The notes under the pieces: model-generated
The model's input: the letters and a program-made list of their open reading frames with translations, nothing else
Told to the model about the DNA's origin: nothing
Database searches by the model: none
Program-made: the position numbers and the translations under genes
Shown here: positions 47,095 to 60,870 of the stretch, piece by piece
How the letters are laid out: each line of letters begins with the position of its first letter
Numbering within the stretch: the first letter of the stretch is position 1
DNA from: Onchocerca volvulus
Lineage: Eukaryota > Nematoda > Chromadorea > Rhabditida > Onchocercidae
Length of the DNA stretch: 64,000 nt
NCBI GenBank assembly: GCA_000499405.2
Contig: HG738138.1
Location: forward strand, 1,364,001 to 1,428,000
Direction: 5' to 3'

Positions 47095-50000
47095 CTATTC
47101 TATACATTTGGTAGGAAATGTATTCCCGAAGATTTTCAATATGAATATACAAAATGTGATAAGAATGGACAACGATGGCGTGTTGCGGTGCCAAAATTGG
47201 ATAACCTGGAATGTGATGATGGAGTACCATTACCTATACGAGGAGTGAATTGTTGTTTGTTTTCCCTTCATTTATTTATTTATTTTTTTGATTTTTTTTA
47301 ATGATCAAAATTTTTAATTATTAAAAATTGTTAGCCATATAATGTTACTAATATTTAAAGGAATTGCCTTGGCATGATTTCGATGTGATAATTTTCACTA
47401 TTGAAATCTGATATTACATTCCTTTCTTATCTATCTAAATATAATTTTAAAGTAATTAAATTTGAATTTGAGTTAAATTGAACTTTCAATTGAACCGTAA
47501 ATAAATCGTTAATTAAAAACGAAAAATTTTATTTTTCATCATTATTTTAGCATTTACATGTGATGCCGGCATGTATTTGGACATTGTCACACAACGATGC
47601 CAACTTTGTCCGAAAGGTTTTCCTGTTAACAATTGTTTAAAATAATTATTCTAATGGTTTCCTATTAGCGAATAATTTGTTATATTGGATTTGCATAAAT
47701 TTTAGCACGAAATTTAAAAAATTAAAAAGTATCAACTAAGAAATTTAAGATAGATTTAAATTAATTCGAAATAATTTTAGGTACATATAGTTTGGGTGGT
47801 GGTGGCATTCGATATGATGTATTTGATAAAATCCCACCAAATTTTGAAGTGGAAAATATTAACATTTTACCTGAAAAAAATGCAGATACTAATAAGGAAA
47901 CATTAGAGGATTGCCCAAAACGGTAAATTTCATCTTTGATCATTTTTTGTAAAATTAAGAAAAAGTTATCAAAAATTTTTTTTTTTAAATGCAAATGCAG
48001 TTATGCTAAATTTGCATAGATTTCATTGCAAAATTTGTGAAAATTAAAAAATAGAATTTAAGAATTCAACGTGTATTTAAATTAATTCGAAATAATTTTA
48101 GGTGATTGATTTGAATTTTTTAAAAAACTAAAAGAATGTTTGATGCATTAGAATAGAAGTTGTTCTTTAAATATAATCTATAATTAATTCTTTTTTTTTT
48201 TAATAAAATTTCAGGAAAGGTTGGATTGTACGAAATACGGAATTAATATATGTACCGTCGCCATGTTTTTCGAGGCTTAGTTATAGCGTTGATTTGGTAC
48301 ATCCAGGTTACGTCGAATACGTTTATCGTCTGCCACGTAATAGTCGTGATCTTATTTTTAACGTTGACGTAAGAAATGACAAATGTAGAAGTTACAGGTA
48401 TGCCAATTTTTTTTTTCCAAAATTTGATTCAGTTTAATTTTTCAATTTAAAACAAAATTTGACTTTTTTTTTCTTCAAAATTTAATAATACTTGCAAGAA
48501 AATTCCAACAGAAACATTTTAAAAATAGTATAAAAAGTTGGAATAAAATAATCAAATAAATCTAAATATGACAGACTTCAAGTTTGTTCTTTATTTCTTA
48601 ATTTCAACTGAAATTTACCACAAATGACAATCGTGGTATTTTGCTGTTAAAATTTGTGCCAAAAAAAAAAAAGAAAGATTGAGTTTTATTTTGAATTTTT
48701 TTTTTTGAAAAGTTTTTGAAGAAATTTTAAATTTTGATTTAAAAAACGGAACATATCCAGAAGTAGAAATTATTACATATAATTTTAGAGATGAAATGAA
48801 ACAATTAATGAGGAGCAGTTTGAAGAAGGGAAATTCAGAGGATGGTGATGATTGGCGTCATGATCGAATTGAATTAAAAAGTGGTCATAACATTATCAGT
48901 TGGACAGTGATGAGCTATCGTTTGGACGCTCTATACAATAATGATGTGATAACAATTTCACATATCGATGTTTACGGTATCTATTTGTTAAAAATTTTGT
49001 ACACGATATTTAAATGAAGAAATTCATTAAGAATTATTCAATCGATTTAATCTAATAAATTTCCATTTCGGATTTCAATTTCATCATGTTAATATACGAT
49101 CATGCATATCTTTTGACTTAGAATCTTCTGAATTAGGCTTACAATCGTTAAACAATCCCAACATTGCTCAAATTCTCAGTTTAACATGATCCGTAATTTA
49201 AAAAATCTACTACTGCTATCAGCAGTAATTAACAGCTCTTGGATTGATATGATAAGTACAATTAGAAATCTTGGCTTTAACATAATCCATGAATTGACAG
49301 AATTAACAACCTCATTTAAATAAACAATTTGATCATTTCTTATTATTCATTTTAATCATTTTCTCATTTTAGCTTTAATTAGTCATTGTTTTAATCATTT
49401 CAATCGTTTTATTTTAATTTTAATTAATTATCCATCGGCTTCTGTCAGTTTTAAGTAATACCAGAATTATATTGAAATACAGTTGAATAATGTTTAATGC
49501 ATGTTAAATTTCGTATTACAGTAATAAATTTTTCAATTTGAATTTCATTATGGGATATTGATAGATCGAAAAGTTCTAAGAAATGAAATTAAAAAAATTA
49601 AATTCAAATTCTTGAAGGTTTACAACAAGTAGAAAAATGTAGCAAATGTCCCGGTGGAACATACAGTGGTATTGGAGCGAAACAATGTCGATTTTGTCGT
49701 GCCGAATATTACAGTCCACCAGGTTCCACACAATGTATCCGTTGTCCAGCATTACAGTATTCCCGTAAGTTACCATAAATTATATAATTTCTGATAATGT
49801 TAAAAATAATTGAAATTCATTGATTAATTTTAAATCAAAAAATGAATAATAATGAGTGTTTTTAATTTTATTCCATTTTTAAACAAATAATTTAATCCAT
49901 TCCAATGATTTTTTTTTTAAAACAGATGCACGTTCAACATTTTGCATAAATCGACCAATTTGTTCATTAAATGATTATTATCCGGTACTAAAACCATGTA

Positions 50001-53000
50001 TTAATGGTAAAACGCGTACGATCTTTGTTAAAGTACAACCAAATATTTGCCGTGATGATTTAAGTAATGCTGTCAAGGTTAATTAGAAATTTTTTATTTT
50101 TATTTCAAAAAATTTTTAAATCAATATTTAAATTTAATTAATAATTACATAAATCCTCTAATCACGAAAAAAAAATAGATTAAAAAAGATAGATGAATAA
50201 AATAAGTGATTATTGTAATTAAAATTGAAATACAAGGAAAAGTATATCATTCCGGTTAACAATTATCTAATGCAGATTCCGGAAGCTGGTAAGGAAATTC
50301 CATGTCCGAAGTGTAATCCGGGAATGAATTTAAATTCAACTGGCCAATGTGTTTTTTGTCAAAAGGATCATTACTCAGAAGGCGAAAGTAATTTTATTTT
50401 TATATTTTATTTTCCAATGTTATTTTTAAAAATGCATTTTAAAATCCGAAAAATATTACGAACTACAATGTTAATATGATTAATTGACTGAAATATTAGT
50501 TTTGCATCAATTTCGTTTTTTTTTCAAAAATTCAATTTTCTAATTTAAATCATCAAATTCAATTGTTCAGTTGAAATTTCTACATTAACATAGTATAAGC
50601 AGTAAGTTTCTTCATAAGAGCCGAATTTATATTTCTTCCGTTCAAGTACAATCTATTGATCATTACGTCCTTTGGAATGTGTAAGAATGACAAAATTCAT
50701 TTTGTACGTAATTTAAATCAATCATTATATTTGTTTTAAGTTAAAAGAAAGAAAAAGTAAATGTGAAAATAAAAAGTAAAAGATAAAAAAATAAGTGAGA
50801 AAAAAGAAACAGATTTTGAACTTCGAAAGTAAATATTTTGAATAGTTGAAAAAAAAAATGTAATTTCATCTTTTTTTTTTTTTTTTTTGTTCTTTTTTAG
50901 AATGTCATCGATGTCCAATTGATACATTACCAAATTACGGTTATCACTATATTATTTGGAATACACTACCGCCAAATATGTTCACCAAATGTGAATATAT
51001 TGTTGAAGGTAATAATCCGTTAATATTTCATTTTTCCCATCTATTAATTTAAATTTAATAAAAAATCTGAATTTCTCTTTTCTTTTTTCTTTTAAAATCT
51101 AATTCGTTTGCTAGCATTGTTTGCATGAAATTTGAATTTAATCCAAATTTTTCTTTTCTTTTTTTTTTTTTTTGTTTTCTTAAAATCTAATTCGTCTACC
51201 AGAATAAAATTGTTTGCATGGAATCTCAAATAAAATTTAAAATTTTCTTTTTTTTTCTCTTTGTTCCCTTAAAATCTAATCCGTCTGCTAGAACAGGATT
51301 GTTTCCATGAAATTTAAATTTAATCCAAATTTTCCTTTTCAAAAAAGAAAAAATTTTGTTCTCTTAAAATCTAATTCGTCTGCTAGAATAAAATTAATTG
51401 CATGAAATTTAAATTTAAAACCCGAATTTTTTTATTTCGATTTTAGAATCTAACATTTCGTCTTTTTTAAGGAGATTCAATGCGTTGTGTAATTGATAAT
51501 GCCTGGATACCATCTGGAAGTATGATTCAAAGTTCATCAACACAAGAAAAGGGCATAGCACTTGAACTTGGCCTAAAAATTCAGGATGGCTTTTCAAATC
51601 CATTACTTGCATTTGATGAGCTAACATCACCACATAATCCAATTGCACATATTACATTTGATTTTGAAATGAAATGTGCGGATGATAGTTGTGTGCTATA
51701 TTTTATTGAAGTTTGTTTTTAATAAAAATTTTAAATTCAATAAATTTTGCAGAATTTTAAGAAATTCTAATTTTATATATTATAAAAAACAATTTTTGCT
51801 GTAAGTATGAATACAAATTTTTCATAATTTTCGATTTTTTTACTTCTCAAATTATTCTTTTTTTTTTTTTTTTTTTTTTTAAGGATGCACCATCACAATC
51901 GTATTATCGTATTCTTGCTGATTTTAGTGGTACACAATATTATCAATCATATTCATATCCGATTGTTTCACCAAATCCAACACAATTTTTATTTATTTTT
52001 ATAAGGTATCTTGTAAAATTTCAATTTTTTTCATATAAAATATTCTATTTTATCTTTTTTTTCCTTTTTTTTTTGAAAAAATAATATAGAAAGGTTTACA
52101 ACACATTAATCATATCAAAAGGTTGGTTATCAGGGCAAAGGATAAGAGATGGACAATGCCCACAAGCTCCAATCCTTGCAACATTCCAGACAATTAACAT
52201 AGATTTAAACATTTTAAACAAAAACTCTATTAGCAATTCGAAAGATGAGAGAACAAAGACCTTTGTGCCCAGATATGGATAAGTGATTCATTTGTCTGAG
52301 AAATATTACAAATTTCTGCCGTACGAAATACCTTGAATTATTTCATCATTTCGATTTTACCGGTATTTATATTGTAATTTTTTTTAAGATCAAGAAGTTC
52401 CACAAAAGAGGATGTTGTAACAGATCGAGCTTTTATTTATCGTATTAATGTCACCAATGTTGGTGACAAATCTGGTGGTGCATCAACATGTTTACAATGT
52501 CCAAAATACAATGGGAAATGTGTACATTGCTTAGTTGGTGAATACATCTCTGAAACAGTAAAATTTTCTTCTTTTTTTTTCCATTTTTCTTTTAAATCAT
52601 TTGAATTTTCTATTTTAGAAGTTTTTTTTTTTTTTATTTTTTGTTTACAAATAACAGAAATGCATTTATTTTCTTGTAATATAAAAAGAATATTAAATTA
52701 TTTGTTTCATTTTTTTTTTTAATTTTTGTAAAAAATTATAAATCAAATGGATTGGTACTAAAATATCAAAAGCTTTTTTTTCTTCGCATAAATATATTTA
52801 TATTTACTTGAATAATCTTATAATATAATCATAAATGGAAATCGAATACATTGTTATCTTTTGAATATGCAACTGGCAAAATATTTGAAAATAAAGAAAC
52901 AAGATGAAAAAGGAAAAGAAGGTAAGTAATGGATAAATTAAATCATCAGAAATGAAGTAATTAATTTATATTTTTAGAATAATGAATGTAAAAAATGTCC

Positions 53001-55789
53001 AAATGGATTAATATTAAATACAACAAGTGATCGAATGGGTATCAAAAGTTGTATACCATGTGGTCCTAATCTTATCTCACATGATAGTATACGATGCATA
53101 TCAGATGGCACATTGATATTGGAAAATTCTGCTATCAACAAAACATATCATTTTAATTTTACCTATTTTTTTAATCGGTATATGCAAATTTTACAATTTA
53201 ATTTTGTTTAAACTAATTTTGCTGAAAAAAAAAATATTTTATTCATTTTAAATTAATTCTAGTAACATTCTGATTAATTTTTGTATATTTGAATCGATTC
53301 TGTAATTTCGCAATTAATTTTATTTATTTAAAGTTTTTAATATGTTTTTAATCGATGAATCATTGTTGTAACTTGTATTTTCATAATAATTTTGAAATAG
53401 TTTTTTTTTTTTCAGATAAAAATTTTTCCTTTTATTTTTCTTTTCTTTTATAAAATAAAATATTTGGTGATTTTTTTATGACTGATTAAAATGCATATAC
53501 TATATTCATCAATATGTAAAAAAAACAAATTAAAATTTAATTAATTAATTATTTGATTTTTTTTTCTTTTTTTTATTTTCAGAACATTTACAGCAGAAGG
53601 TGTTAAAGTATTTGCACGTGAAGGTGCTTCATATTTTCATTTATATAATATTTCACTTTTAACTGAAAATGGCGCAAATTGTAAAGAAACTTACGCATCA
53701 TCAGAATATGCAACTTCTTCTTTATCTTACAGTATACAAACAAATCAGGTAAAAGACTTTTTTTTTGAATCACTAATTTTTTTATATAAATACATTATTA
53801 ATTTTAAAATTTAAAATTCAGAAAATTGTATTTATTAATCACATGTATAAGTTGGATTAATTAATTTTTGAGATTAAAAAATTCCAATTTGAGTAATTAT
53901 TTGATTAAATTTGAAATTTAAAATAAAAATATCATTAATTCTCGCAGAATCAAGACGATACCGGATCGGTAAATGCTTACATTTGTCGTTCAACGTCATT
54001 TCCGATGCATCCTACCGCAAATGTCACACAACGTCTTTTTTACATTTCACCTGTCGTGTATATTATTTTTATTATTGAAATCAAAATTTGAATTTTTCAA
54101 AATTTTTTAATTCCAGAAATTCCGATTCTTTGAAATAAGCTAGCCATTCTTTTTTAAATTTGAATTAAGATTTCGAATTTTTACTTTTTTCATTTAATAT
54201 TTGTAAATTTATTGATATATTATAAGTATCATGCAGTAACAAATGAAAATTTGTGTAGAATTGGAGATAAAATTTTGGCTATAACATCTGAACGACAGCT
54301 GAATAAATATGTCAAATTGACCGATCGAGAATTTGATACCACTGGTTTGTTTAATAATTTTCCTATATATTTTTGAAGAAAATTAAAATGATACCGGAAT
54401 AATTAAATCATAATTCAAATTAAATTGTTGTAATATAATTATCTCTTTTTTAAGGAAATAATAATACAAATAATGAATCGCCAGATATTCATTTTTTCTT
54501 TGGCTCATCTGGGCCATCAACCCAACTTTGCTTACATGGAGTACATACTGCTGTCACATTGAAATGTGATCCACGACAAATTACCGAACCATTGGTAACT
54601 AATATTTCGATTTTTGTTAATTTAGTTTGGATTTAAAATATTCTTCTAATATTTTATGCTTATTTGAGGCTAGCTAATTTATATGAATTAAGATATTTGG
54701 CGAAATTTTAACAAATCATTTTAATTTATCAACTTTTTGCTTTCATCTAATCTGATTAAATTAAATTTCTTTCTTAAATTAATTGAAATTTGTATAATTT
54801 CTTTGGGAAATAAAATTTCCTTTTTTTCAGGTAAAACTTCCAAGTAATTGTCCAGATGGTACTTGTGATGGTTGCTTATATCATATTATCATATATTCAT
54901 CACATGCTTGTCCAATTTGTACTGATAATGATTATAGTATAATCAGAGGTGAATGCATCAATGGGATGCAATCAGTTCATAGAATACCGGCAAGGTAAGA
55001 TATCTATAAAACACTAAATTGAATTTTAATTTTGTTCAAAATAATTTAAATGTATTTTAAATTTGTTTTAAACTTTATTTTTAATTTAATTAATTTAAGT
55101 TACTGTATTTCTACCGATACGGTAAAAAAAGAACGAACAGAAGCATGCACGACGCTTACTTTACGATTACAACTTCTCATTTCCGGGATTATTTTAACAG
55201 TGATTACATTATGTGTTATCATTGTTATGGCTTATCGAAAGAACAGAAGGTTGTTTTTAAATCCCATCCAACGATTGAAACAATTAAATTTCGTCCAAAT
55301 ATTGAAAAAATTAAAAAATTATTTACAATTACGGTTGGTTTTTATTGTGATTATAAATTTGAAATTTAAATTTAATTTTGATTTTTTTTTTTTAAATAAA
55401 ATTTTTGTGTTAAATATTGATTAATTTTAGTTTGGAATATAAATATATGAAATTGGTCGAATGGAAAGATAATGCGAAAGATTTGAGATTACTTGGTGCT
55501 GAATCATGTGGTGTGGAAGATGATGACAATGAAGATGATGGCGAAGTTTAAATTTTTCAAAAAAAAACAATTTTAAATTCAAATTTTAAATTTCTAAGAG
55601 TGTTAGCGAAATTTATAAATGTTTATATATTTTAATAAACTGCATTTGTAGGAGCAAGATCGTATATTTTTTGCTCGAAAAAATAGGCGACTTTATCGTG
55701 AATATAAGAAAGAACGCAATTTATCTCGTAAAGGTGATCGAGAAGATAGTGGACAAACGCCATTTGTCCCATTGGAGCAAGCTGATTGA
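47095..55789 (+). CDS. ELAPOR: ELAPOR/KIAA1324-family membrane protein, 5' exon not resolved
   Basis: Twenty-one exons in phase give 1018 residues (human ELAPOR1 about 1013): 47095-47254, 47551-47616, 47781-47922, 48215-48397, 48789-48976, 49618-49764, 49926-50077, 50276-50387, 50901-51008, 51472-51710, 51884-52005, 52389-52557, 52978-53177, 53583-53748, 53948-54057, 54259-54344, 54455-54594, 54831-54994, 55100-55249, 55431-55545 and 55652-55789. Landmarks are FQYEYTKCDKNGQRWRVAVP, FTCDAGMYLD, LCPKGTYSLG(G)GIRYD, growth-factor-receptor-like Cys repeats (CSKCPGGTYSGIG, CPKCNPGM), INVTNVGDKSG, CPDGTCDGCLYH, one transmembrane helix in the 55100 exon, and a tail with SLEYKYMKLVEW then an acidic cluster, ending PFVPLEQAD. 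Mammalian members are type I proteins of trans-Golgi, endosomes and lysosomes linked to autophagy and BMP signalling. The signal peptide is missing from this model; see 42237. Confidence 0.92.
47755..48103. repeat. Duplicated 28-bp splice-acceptor segment
   Basis: The 28 bases ending ATAATTTTAGGT at 47755-47782 (the real acceptor of the exon at 47781) recur exactly at 48076-48103 within the next intron. Weaker similarity extends about 70 bp upstream. The second copy is a decoy acceptor, followed by no useful frame. Confidence 0.85.
51093..51419. repeat. Four tandem copies, 88-95 bp, in ELAPOR intron
   Basis: Copies start near 51093, 51181, 51269 and 51364. Each reads TTAAAATCTAATTCGTCTGC, then an AGAATAAAATTG-like word, GCATGAAATTTAAATTTAA and a poly-T segment. 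They end about 50 bp before the exon at 51472. Confidence 0.85.
52090..52282 (+). other. Cryptic in-phase exon within ELAPOR intron
   Basis: An acceptor (aataatatag) precedes a frame that continues exon 51884-52005 in the correct phase and stays open for 63 codons. The reading includes KVYNTLIISKGWLSGQRI and DGQCPQAPILATFQ and ends FVPRYG then TAA. The segment is visibly less AT-rich than the rest of the intron. Using it would truncate ELAPOR before its transmembrane helix, giving a secreted form. It does not resemble the family, so it may instead be an inserted gene fragment. Confidence 0.35.
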
Positions 55790-55940
55790 TCGATGATAGT
55801 GATAACAATTACAATCAAAGTTTTCCATCAAATTTTTTATGTCTGAAATGAAAAATGAACATATTTTGGTATTAGTTTATTGCTAAATTAATTCGAAATA
55901 ATTGATTTAAATTGATGTTATGATACAGTATTATATCTAA

Positions 55941-55946
55941 AATAAA
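55941..55946 (+). terminator. Candidate polyadenylation signal AATAAA
   Basis: AATAAA lies 152 nt after the ELAPOR stop codon. Confidence 0.35.
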
Positions 55947-57766
55947 TCCTAAGATTTGAAAAAGAAGAAAAGAATTATAAAGCCAGGAATAAATGAAAAA
56001 AGAAACATTTAATTCAAATATATATATTTAATTCAAATATATACGAATTAAATCATATATTTGATAAAAATTATAGAACAGCCATAAAAATATTTTAAGT
56101 AAATATATGAAACTATTAGAAATTGCAAAATATGTAATGTTTAAAAAAAAGACATTTACTTTTTGTATTATTTTTATTTTCTAATAAATGAAATCTAAAA
56201 AGTAAGAAAACGACATATATATAATATTTTTCACTATTTCGATGTTATTTCATTTTTTTTTTTTTTTTATCAAATTTTAGGAGAAAAAAAATTTTTTAGA
56301 AATTTCCCAAAAACTGTTGCATTTTTCCGGTTTATATTATGAATGAGAAATAATTGATCATTCTACATTGATAAGTGATAAGGAATCTTTTCATTTTCTT
56401 TTGATTGATATGAATCATATAATTAAAACATATCTTTTGACTATTTCTTATATATTTTTATAAATTTCTTCGTCTTTCTCTGTCCTCACTACGCTCTTTC
56501 CATTTTTATCCCGAAAAAAGGAAATGAAATTTGTTATCAGGATTTCGGATCATCCAATAATGATACTAATCATATGTTTAATCTGATTTGCATATCGATT
56601 TATCGGATATGATTTGCTTCATTAGCCATCAAACTTTTCCGTATTAGTATTAAGATATTGACAATTTAGAATGCGTCAAGTTTTCGGAATATTTATTCTT
56701 TCCGAACTTCATTAAATTGCTTTGAAATCATTGTATTGAAATGGACGGAAAATTTCATCTCACAGTTTACTAATTATATCCGAATAAATCGATTTTTCTT
56801 TTTTTATTAAATGATAATTATAATCTTTGTAAAATAAATAAAAAATTAATGTAAATGAAGAAAAAGGAATTTCATTAGTTTCATTTTAACATTTCATTTT
56901 CTTCATTATTCATTTTGCGCATTGCTTTCTTTTGTTCATGATTCTATATATTAAAAGATTTGCTTATTTTTCGTTTACATAATTTTTAATTTTACTTACC
57001 TGTTTTTTCTTAATTAAAGATCTCTTTTAATAACTGAACTTTGATATTAACATTGTTTAGCTTATCGACGGGTTATCTTATCTTTGTTGATATAATCAAA
57101 AGGAAGAGAAAAAAAAAAGGCAAAATAATACAAATGTGTTAGTGAAAACTTTTTTTCTTCAATTCTCTACTTGTAAACTTTCTTAGTTTTTGTTAAATAT
57201 TAAATTTGCTTAATTTCTTAATTTCTCTCAACTGTAAACTTTTCCTTCTTTTTTCTTTGTTTAAAAACTTGCAAAAATTTGATTTTTTCGAATTATTCAT
57301 AAAACGATTTCTTCTATTAAATGATTGCTTAAAGCATAGCGAAATTTGAATCTAAAATTATTTGTCATTAATATGAAATTCAAATAAAAGTGGACAAAGG
57401 TGAGCTATCATTAGTAAGTTTTTCTTTCTAGAAATTCTTGATGATTGCATAATTTTAGGAATTTTTGATTTTTATAATAAATCAAATTTTGAGACGCAAT
57501 TATTCCTAAGTTTGTTTTATTAGTGACAATTATTTGCGTTAATAGGTTGCCAGAAATGGAATGACCTATTGGAATAGAATTTGAAAAATGGAATAATTTT
57601 TTTGATTTGTAATACCATTGAATTTTGTATAGATGCAATATAAGGATGAATTAAACTTAAGTTTCGGTTCTTTTTTTTATTAAAAAAGCAACAGTGACAT
57701 AAACAAACAATTGTAACAAAGGATAAACAAAAGCTATGTGAAAATGAATTACATATATGGCAGACT

Positions 57767-57781
57767 TATTATTATTATTAA

Positions 57782-57814
<33 letters not shown>

Positions 57815-57823
57815 CATTATTAT
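57767..57823. repeat. (ATT)n microsatellite
   Basis: About 19 trinucleotide units with one AAT and one ATC interruption. The Asn-rich minus-strand reading is a product of the repeat. Confidence 0.9.
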
Positions 57824-60153
57824 CAGTATTGGTATTTATGTGACATTTAAAGACACTTTCAAACAATAAAATCATACATGATACAAATTAGCAATTTATA
57901 AGAATTTACATTTCCATAAAAGATAACCAAGAAAAAAAAGACAACATTTGGTTTTTCATTAAGAAATTTAAGTTTAAAATCAGAAATTCGAAATTAAAAA
58001 TTTAAACTTTTCAGTCAAATATTTGAAAATAGATTAGGAAGATCATAGAAATTAATTGGCAAATAAAAATGCATGCCGAATAATTCATGAAATTTGCATA
58101 ATATTTGATCGTGTTGCCTTAAAATCTCTAATATTTTGAATAATCCAATTCATCTTATAACTTTAAATTTCACAAAATTAAATTAAGTTAAGGAAGAACG
58201 GAAATATATAATGAAGAAATTAAATGAATGATTACAACGATTATATATTATTATTATTATTATGTATGTAATACTAATAAATTTTGATAACATTATAGCA
58301 AATATTAGACTATATTTAAAAATTTTTGGTAGAAAAATTTAAATTTCTAATATGAATAATTCAAATTGTTCGGTTCTTCACGGAATAATATCTAAAATCA
58401 TTTAAAGATCAGATAAGTTTAAGGATTGTGAGCAACAGTTAGGATGGATTTTTTTTTTTTGGTTTAATTTGTTGACATGAAAATTATCAACAATATTAAA
58501 AAATAAATTATCATAATTTCGAACTTATCATTAGAAGAAGAAAAAAATCCACTAAATATTACTCTTCCTTTCAGAATTCGTCTAATTTTTATGTTAGCTG
58601 TGAAAATTAGTCTAATCGCTGCATTATCAGTGTTAATCATAGAGTTTTTCATCGTGATTCCATTCATCACTACTTATTTATAGATGATAATGCAAAGAAA
58701 AAAGTGATAAATGATAAATGACAAAGCTATAAAAGAGATAAATTCAACTGTCCAAAGGACATGGTATGCAAAGGAAGAAAAGAACGAATTTGGTGAAATT
58801 ATTTGCAGAAATGAAAAAAATCAAGAAACAAAAAAAATAAACAACAATGAATCAAAAAAATAAACTTTAAGAAGAAAGGAAGGGCAGTGAGAAAAAGTTT
58901 GGCATACAAAAAAGAGCAGTATGTTAATTTTGGAAAGTACATTTGGTTTCAAATTAAAAAAAAAGAAGAAAAAAAGGATAAAAAGTTTGGAAACGAAAGA
59001 CAAAAATTAGCACCATCCATAAATTAATTCATGGAAGATGTTGAAATTATTGATTGAATTAATTGAAACAAATTTTCAATTGGTTTGCTTAAATTGTTCA
59101 ATTCAATCAAGCATGCAAATTTCTAGGCAAATTATTAATTATAATTTTCAGCGGGCACAAAAACCGATTTAATTCCTATTTTCATTCTTTTATACCTTTT
59201 TTTTTCCCTTTTGTTCCTTCTTTAATAAATGTTTTATAAATTGTCGTTTTAAAAATTTAAAAAAACTAGAAAAATTAGAAAACTTTTACCCCGTGTTTTT
59301 GGGATAAACATCACTGGAAAATATCAGATAGAATCATAATACTATCAAATATATAACATTATCCATCAAAAAATGATAATTTGATAAGAAAATGAAATGA
59401 TATCAATTCATATTTCCGTGCTCGTTACATAGGTAATATCGGAATTATTATCAGCAAAAAAAAAAAAAAACAAAAAAAGATAAGGAAAAACAGCATAACA
59501 TAAACAAATTTTTGCATAAATATATTCAGCAATATAATTCGTATATAAATACTCATTTAACTAAGAAACAAATATTACTATAATTATTTAAACATTTCTT
59601 TCTTCTTTTTTTTTATCACAAATCTTAAATTTAGCACATTTAAAATACTTGAAATTCATAAATTTAACATAGCTTTCATCATTTTTTTTTTAAATCACCA
59701 TAAACTATTTTATAATAATATATCCAAAACCAAAATATCGAATAATTGAAGTTCGACTTTTTTCTTGGATATATTTATACTTCCATTCCTTACTTTTCAA
59801 ATATTTTAATTTAAACTGACCTTTTTTTTAGGAAACAAACAAAACTTTTGACAATTAGTTATTTTCGTATGAATAAAGTTTATAACTTAATACGGGGCAT
59901 TTTTCCTTTTTTTAAATTAAATTTTAAAAAATGAAAAATTGAGAAACAATACATTTACTTATACTTTATCTTTTATTATGAAAAGCTTGTTTAGTGATCT
60001 TTAAAATTCATAAATGAATGAATCTGGATAATTGTCTAATTTGCAAATTGATAAATTTCAGTGATAGGATAGAATTGAAAAGTAATTATTAAATATCAGA
60101 AAAGATATCAGTTTCGAACAACATCGTTATCATAAGTATTATTGATAATATGT

Positions 60154-60185
60154 TATCATGAAGAGATGTTGTGCTCTTCATGATA
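60154..60185. repeat. 12-bp perfect hairpin
   Basis: TATCATGAAGAG, an 8-nt loop, then CTCTTCATGATA. It lies about 240 bp beyond the isolated coding-like segment at 60424, on the 3' side of the collagen gene. Confidence 0.8.
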
Positions 60186-60423
60186 TAAAATTAGCAAATT
60201 CCAATTTCTTCATGTAATATATCTAAATTTAAAAAATTAAATAAATATAAATCTATTTAAGATTTCATCATGAGAATGATGTAAATGGACGAGAAAATTT
60301 GATAGTAAAATTTGAAAAAAAGAAGATTCTGGATGAGATTCAATGATTACGGTAAATATCCTGGAACTGTTTGTTAAAAACTATCCAGAATACGGGCAAT
60401 TCCCGAGATATTTCTTGTCGAGA

Positions 60424-60544
60424 TCAATGAATAATCCTTTTGACAAAACGATTTGCAGTCCAGTGCAACTTATCTTCATTTATTTCCGCATATGATACAC
60501 CACCATTGTTGTCATTATCATTTTTATCATTTGAAGCATCAATT
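60424..60544 (-). other. Possible alternative terminal exon downstream of collagen
   Basis: After a tttccag acceptor, one frame reads 39 residues: a hydrophilic Asp/Asn-rich run with IDASNDKND, then VSYAEINEDKLHWTANRF and VKRIIH, then TGA. It looks coding by composition, but it needs an incoming phase of 2. Neither collagen donor I can see (61643 or within 60871-60948) supplies that. It may belong to an exon I missed or to an alternative transcript. Confidence 0.35.
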
Positions 60545-60870
60545 CTGGAAATTTAATGAATTATAGTTTTGCAAAAAATAAAAAATGTAACAATTTAAAA
60601 AAAAAAATTTTGTGCCTTTTCTATTTTCGCTTTAAAAAAATTTTTAAAATTATTGTTACAAGCAAGATCACTCTCTCGCTTATATTCTCACTGCATTTTT
60701 ACAAAATTTATTGAAATTAAAAAATAGAATTTAAGAAAATTGAAAAAAAGACAAAGACTGAAAATAAGAAATCAAAATAAGAAATGAAAAAAGAAGAGGA
60801 AAATTTAGTGATAACAGAAATAAATAATATAAATGAAATGATTGATATACTTGGTTAGGCAAAAATATAA

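Larger units (their letters stand above)
55790..60870. other. Convergent spacer between ELAPOR and collagen genes
   Basis: About 5 kb of very AT-rich sequence with no supported complete gene. It contains an (ATT)n microsatellite at 57767-57823, a 12-bp hairpin at 60154-60185 and one isolated coding-like minus-strand segment at 60424-60544. Confidence 0.5.

Noticed and set aside
57657..57875. Asn-rich minus-strand open frame
   Set aside because: Product of the (ATT)n microsatellite.
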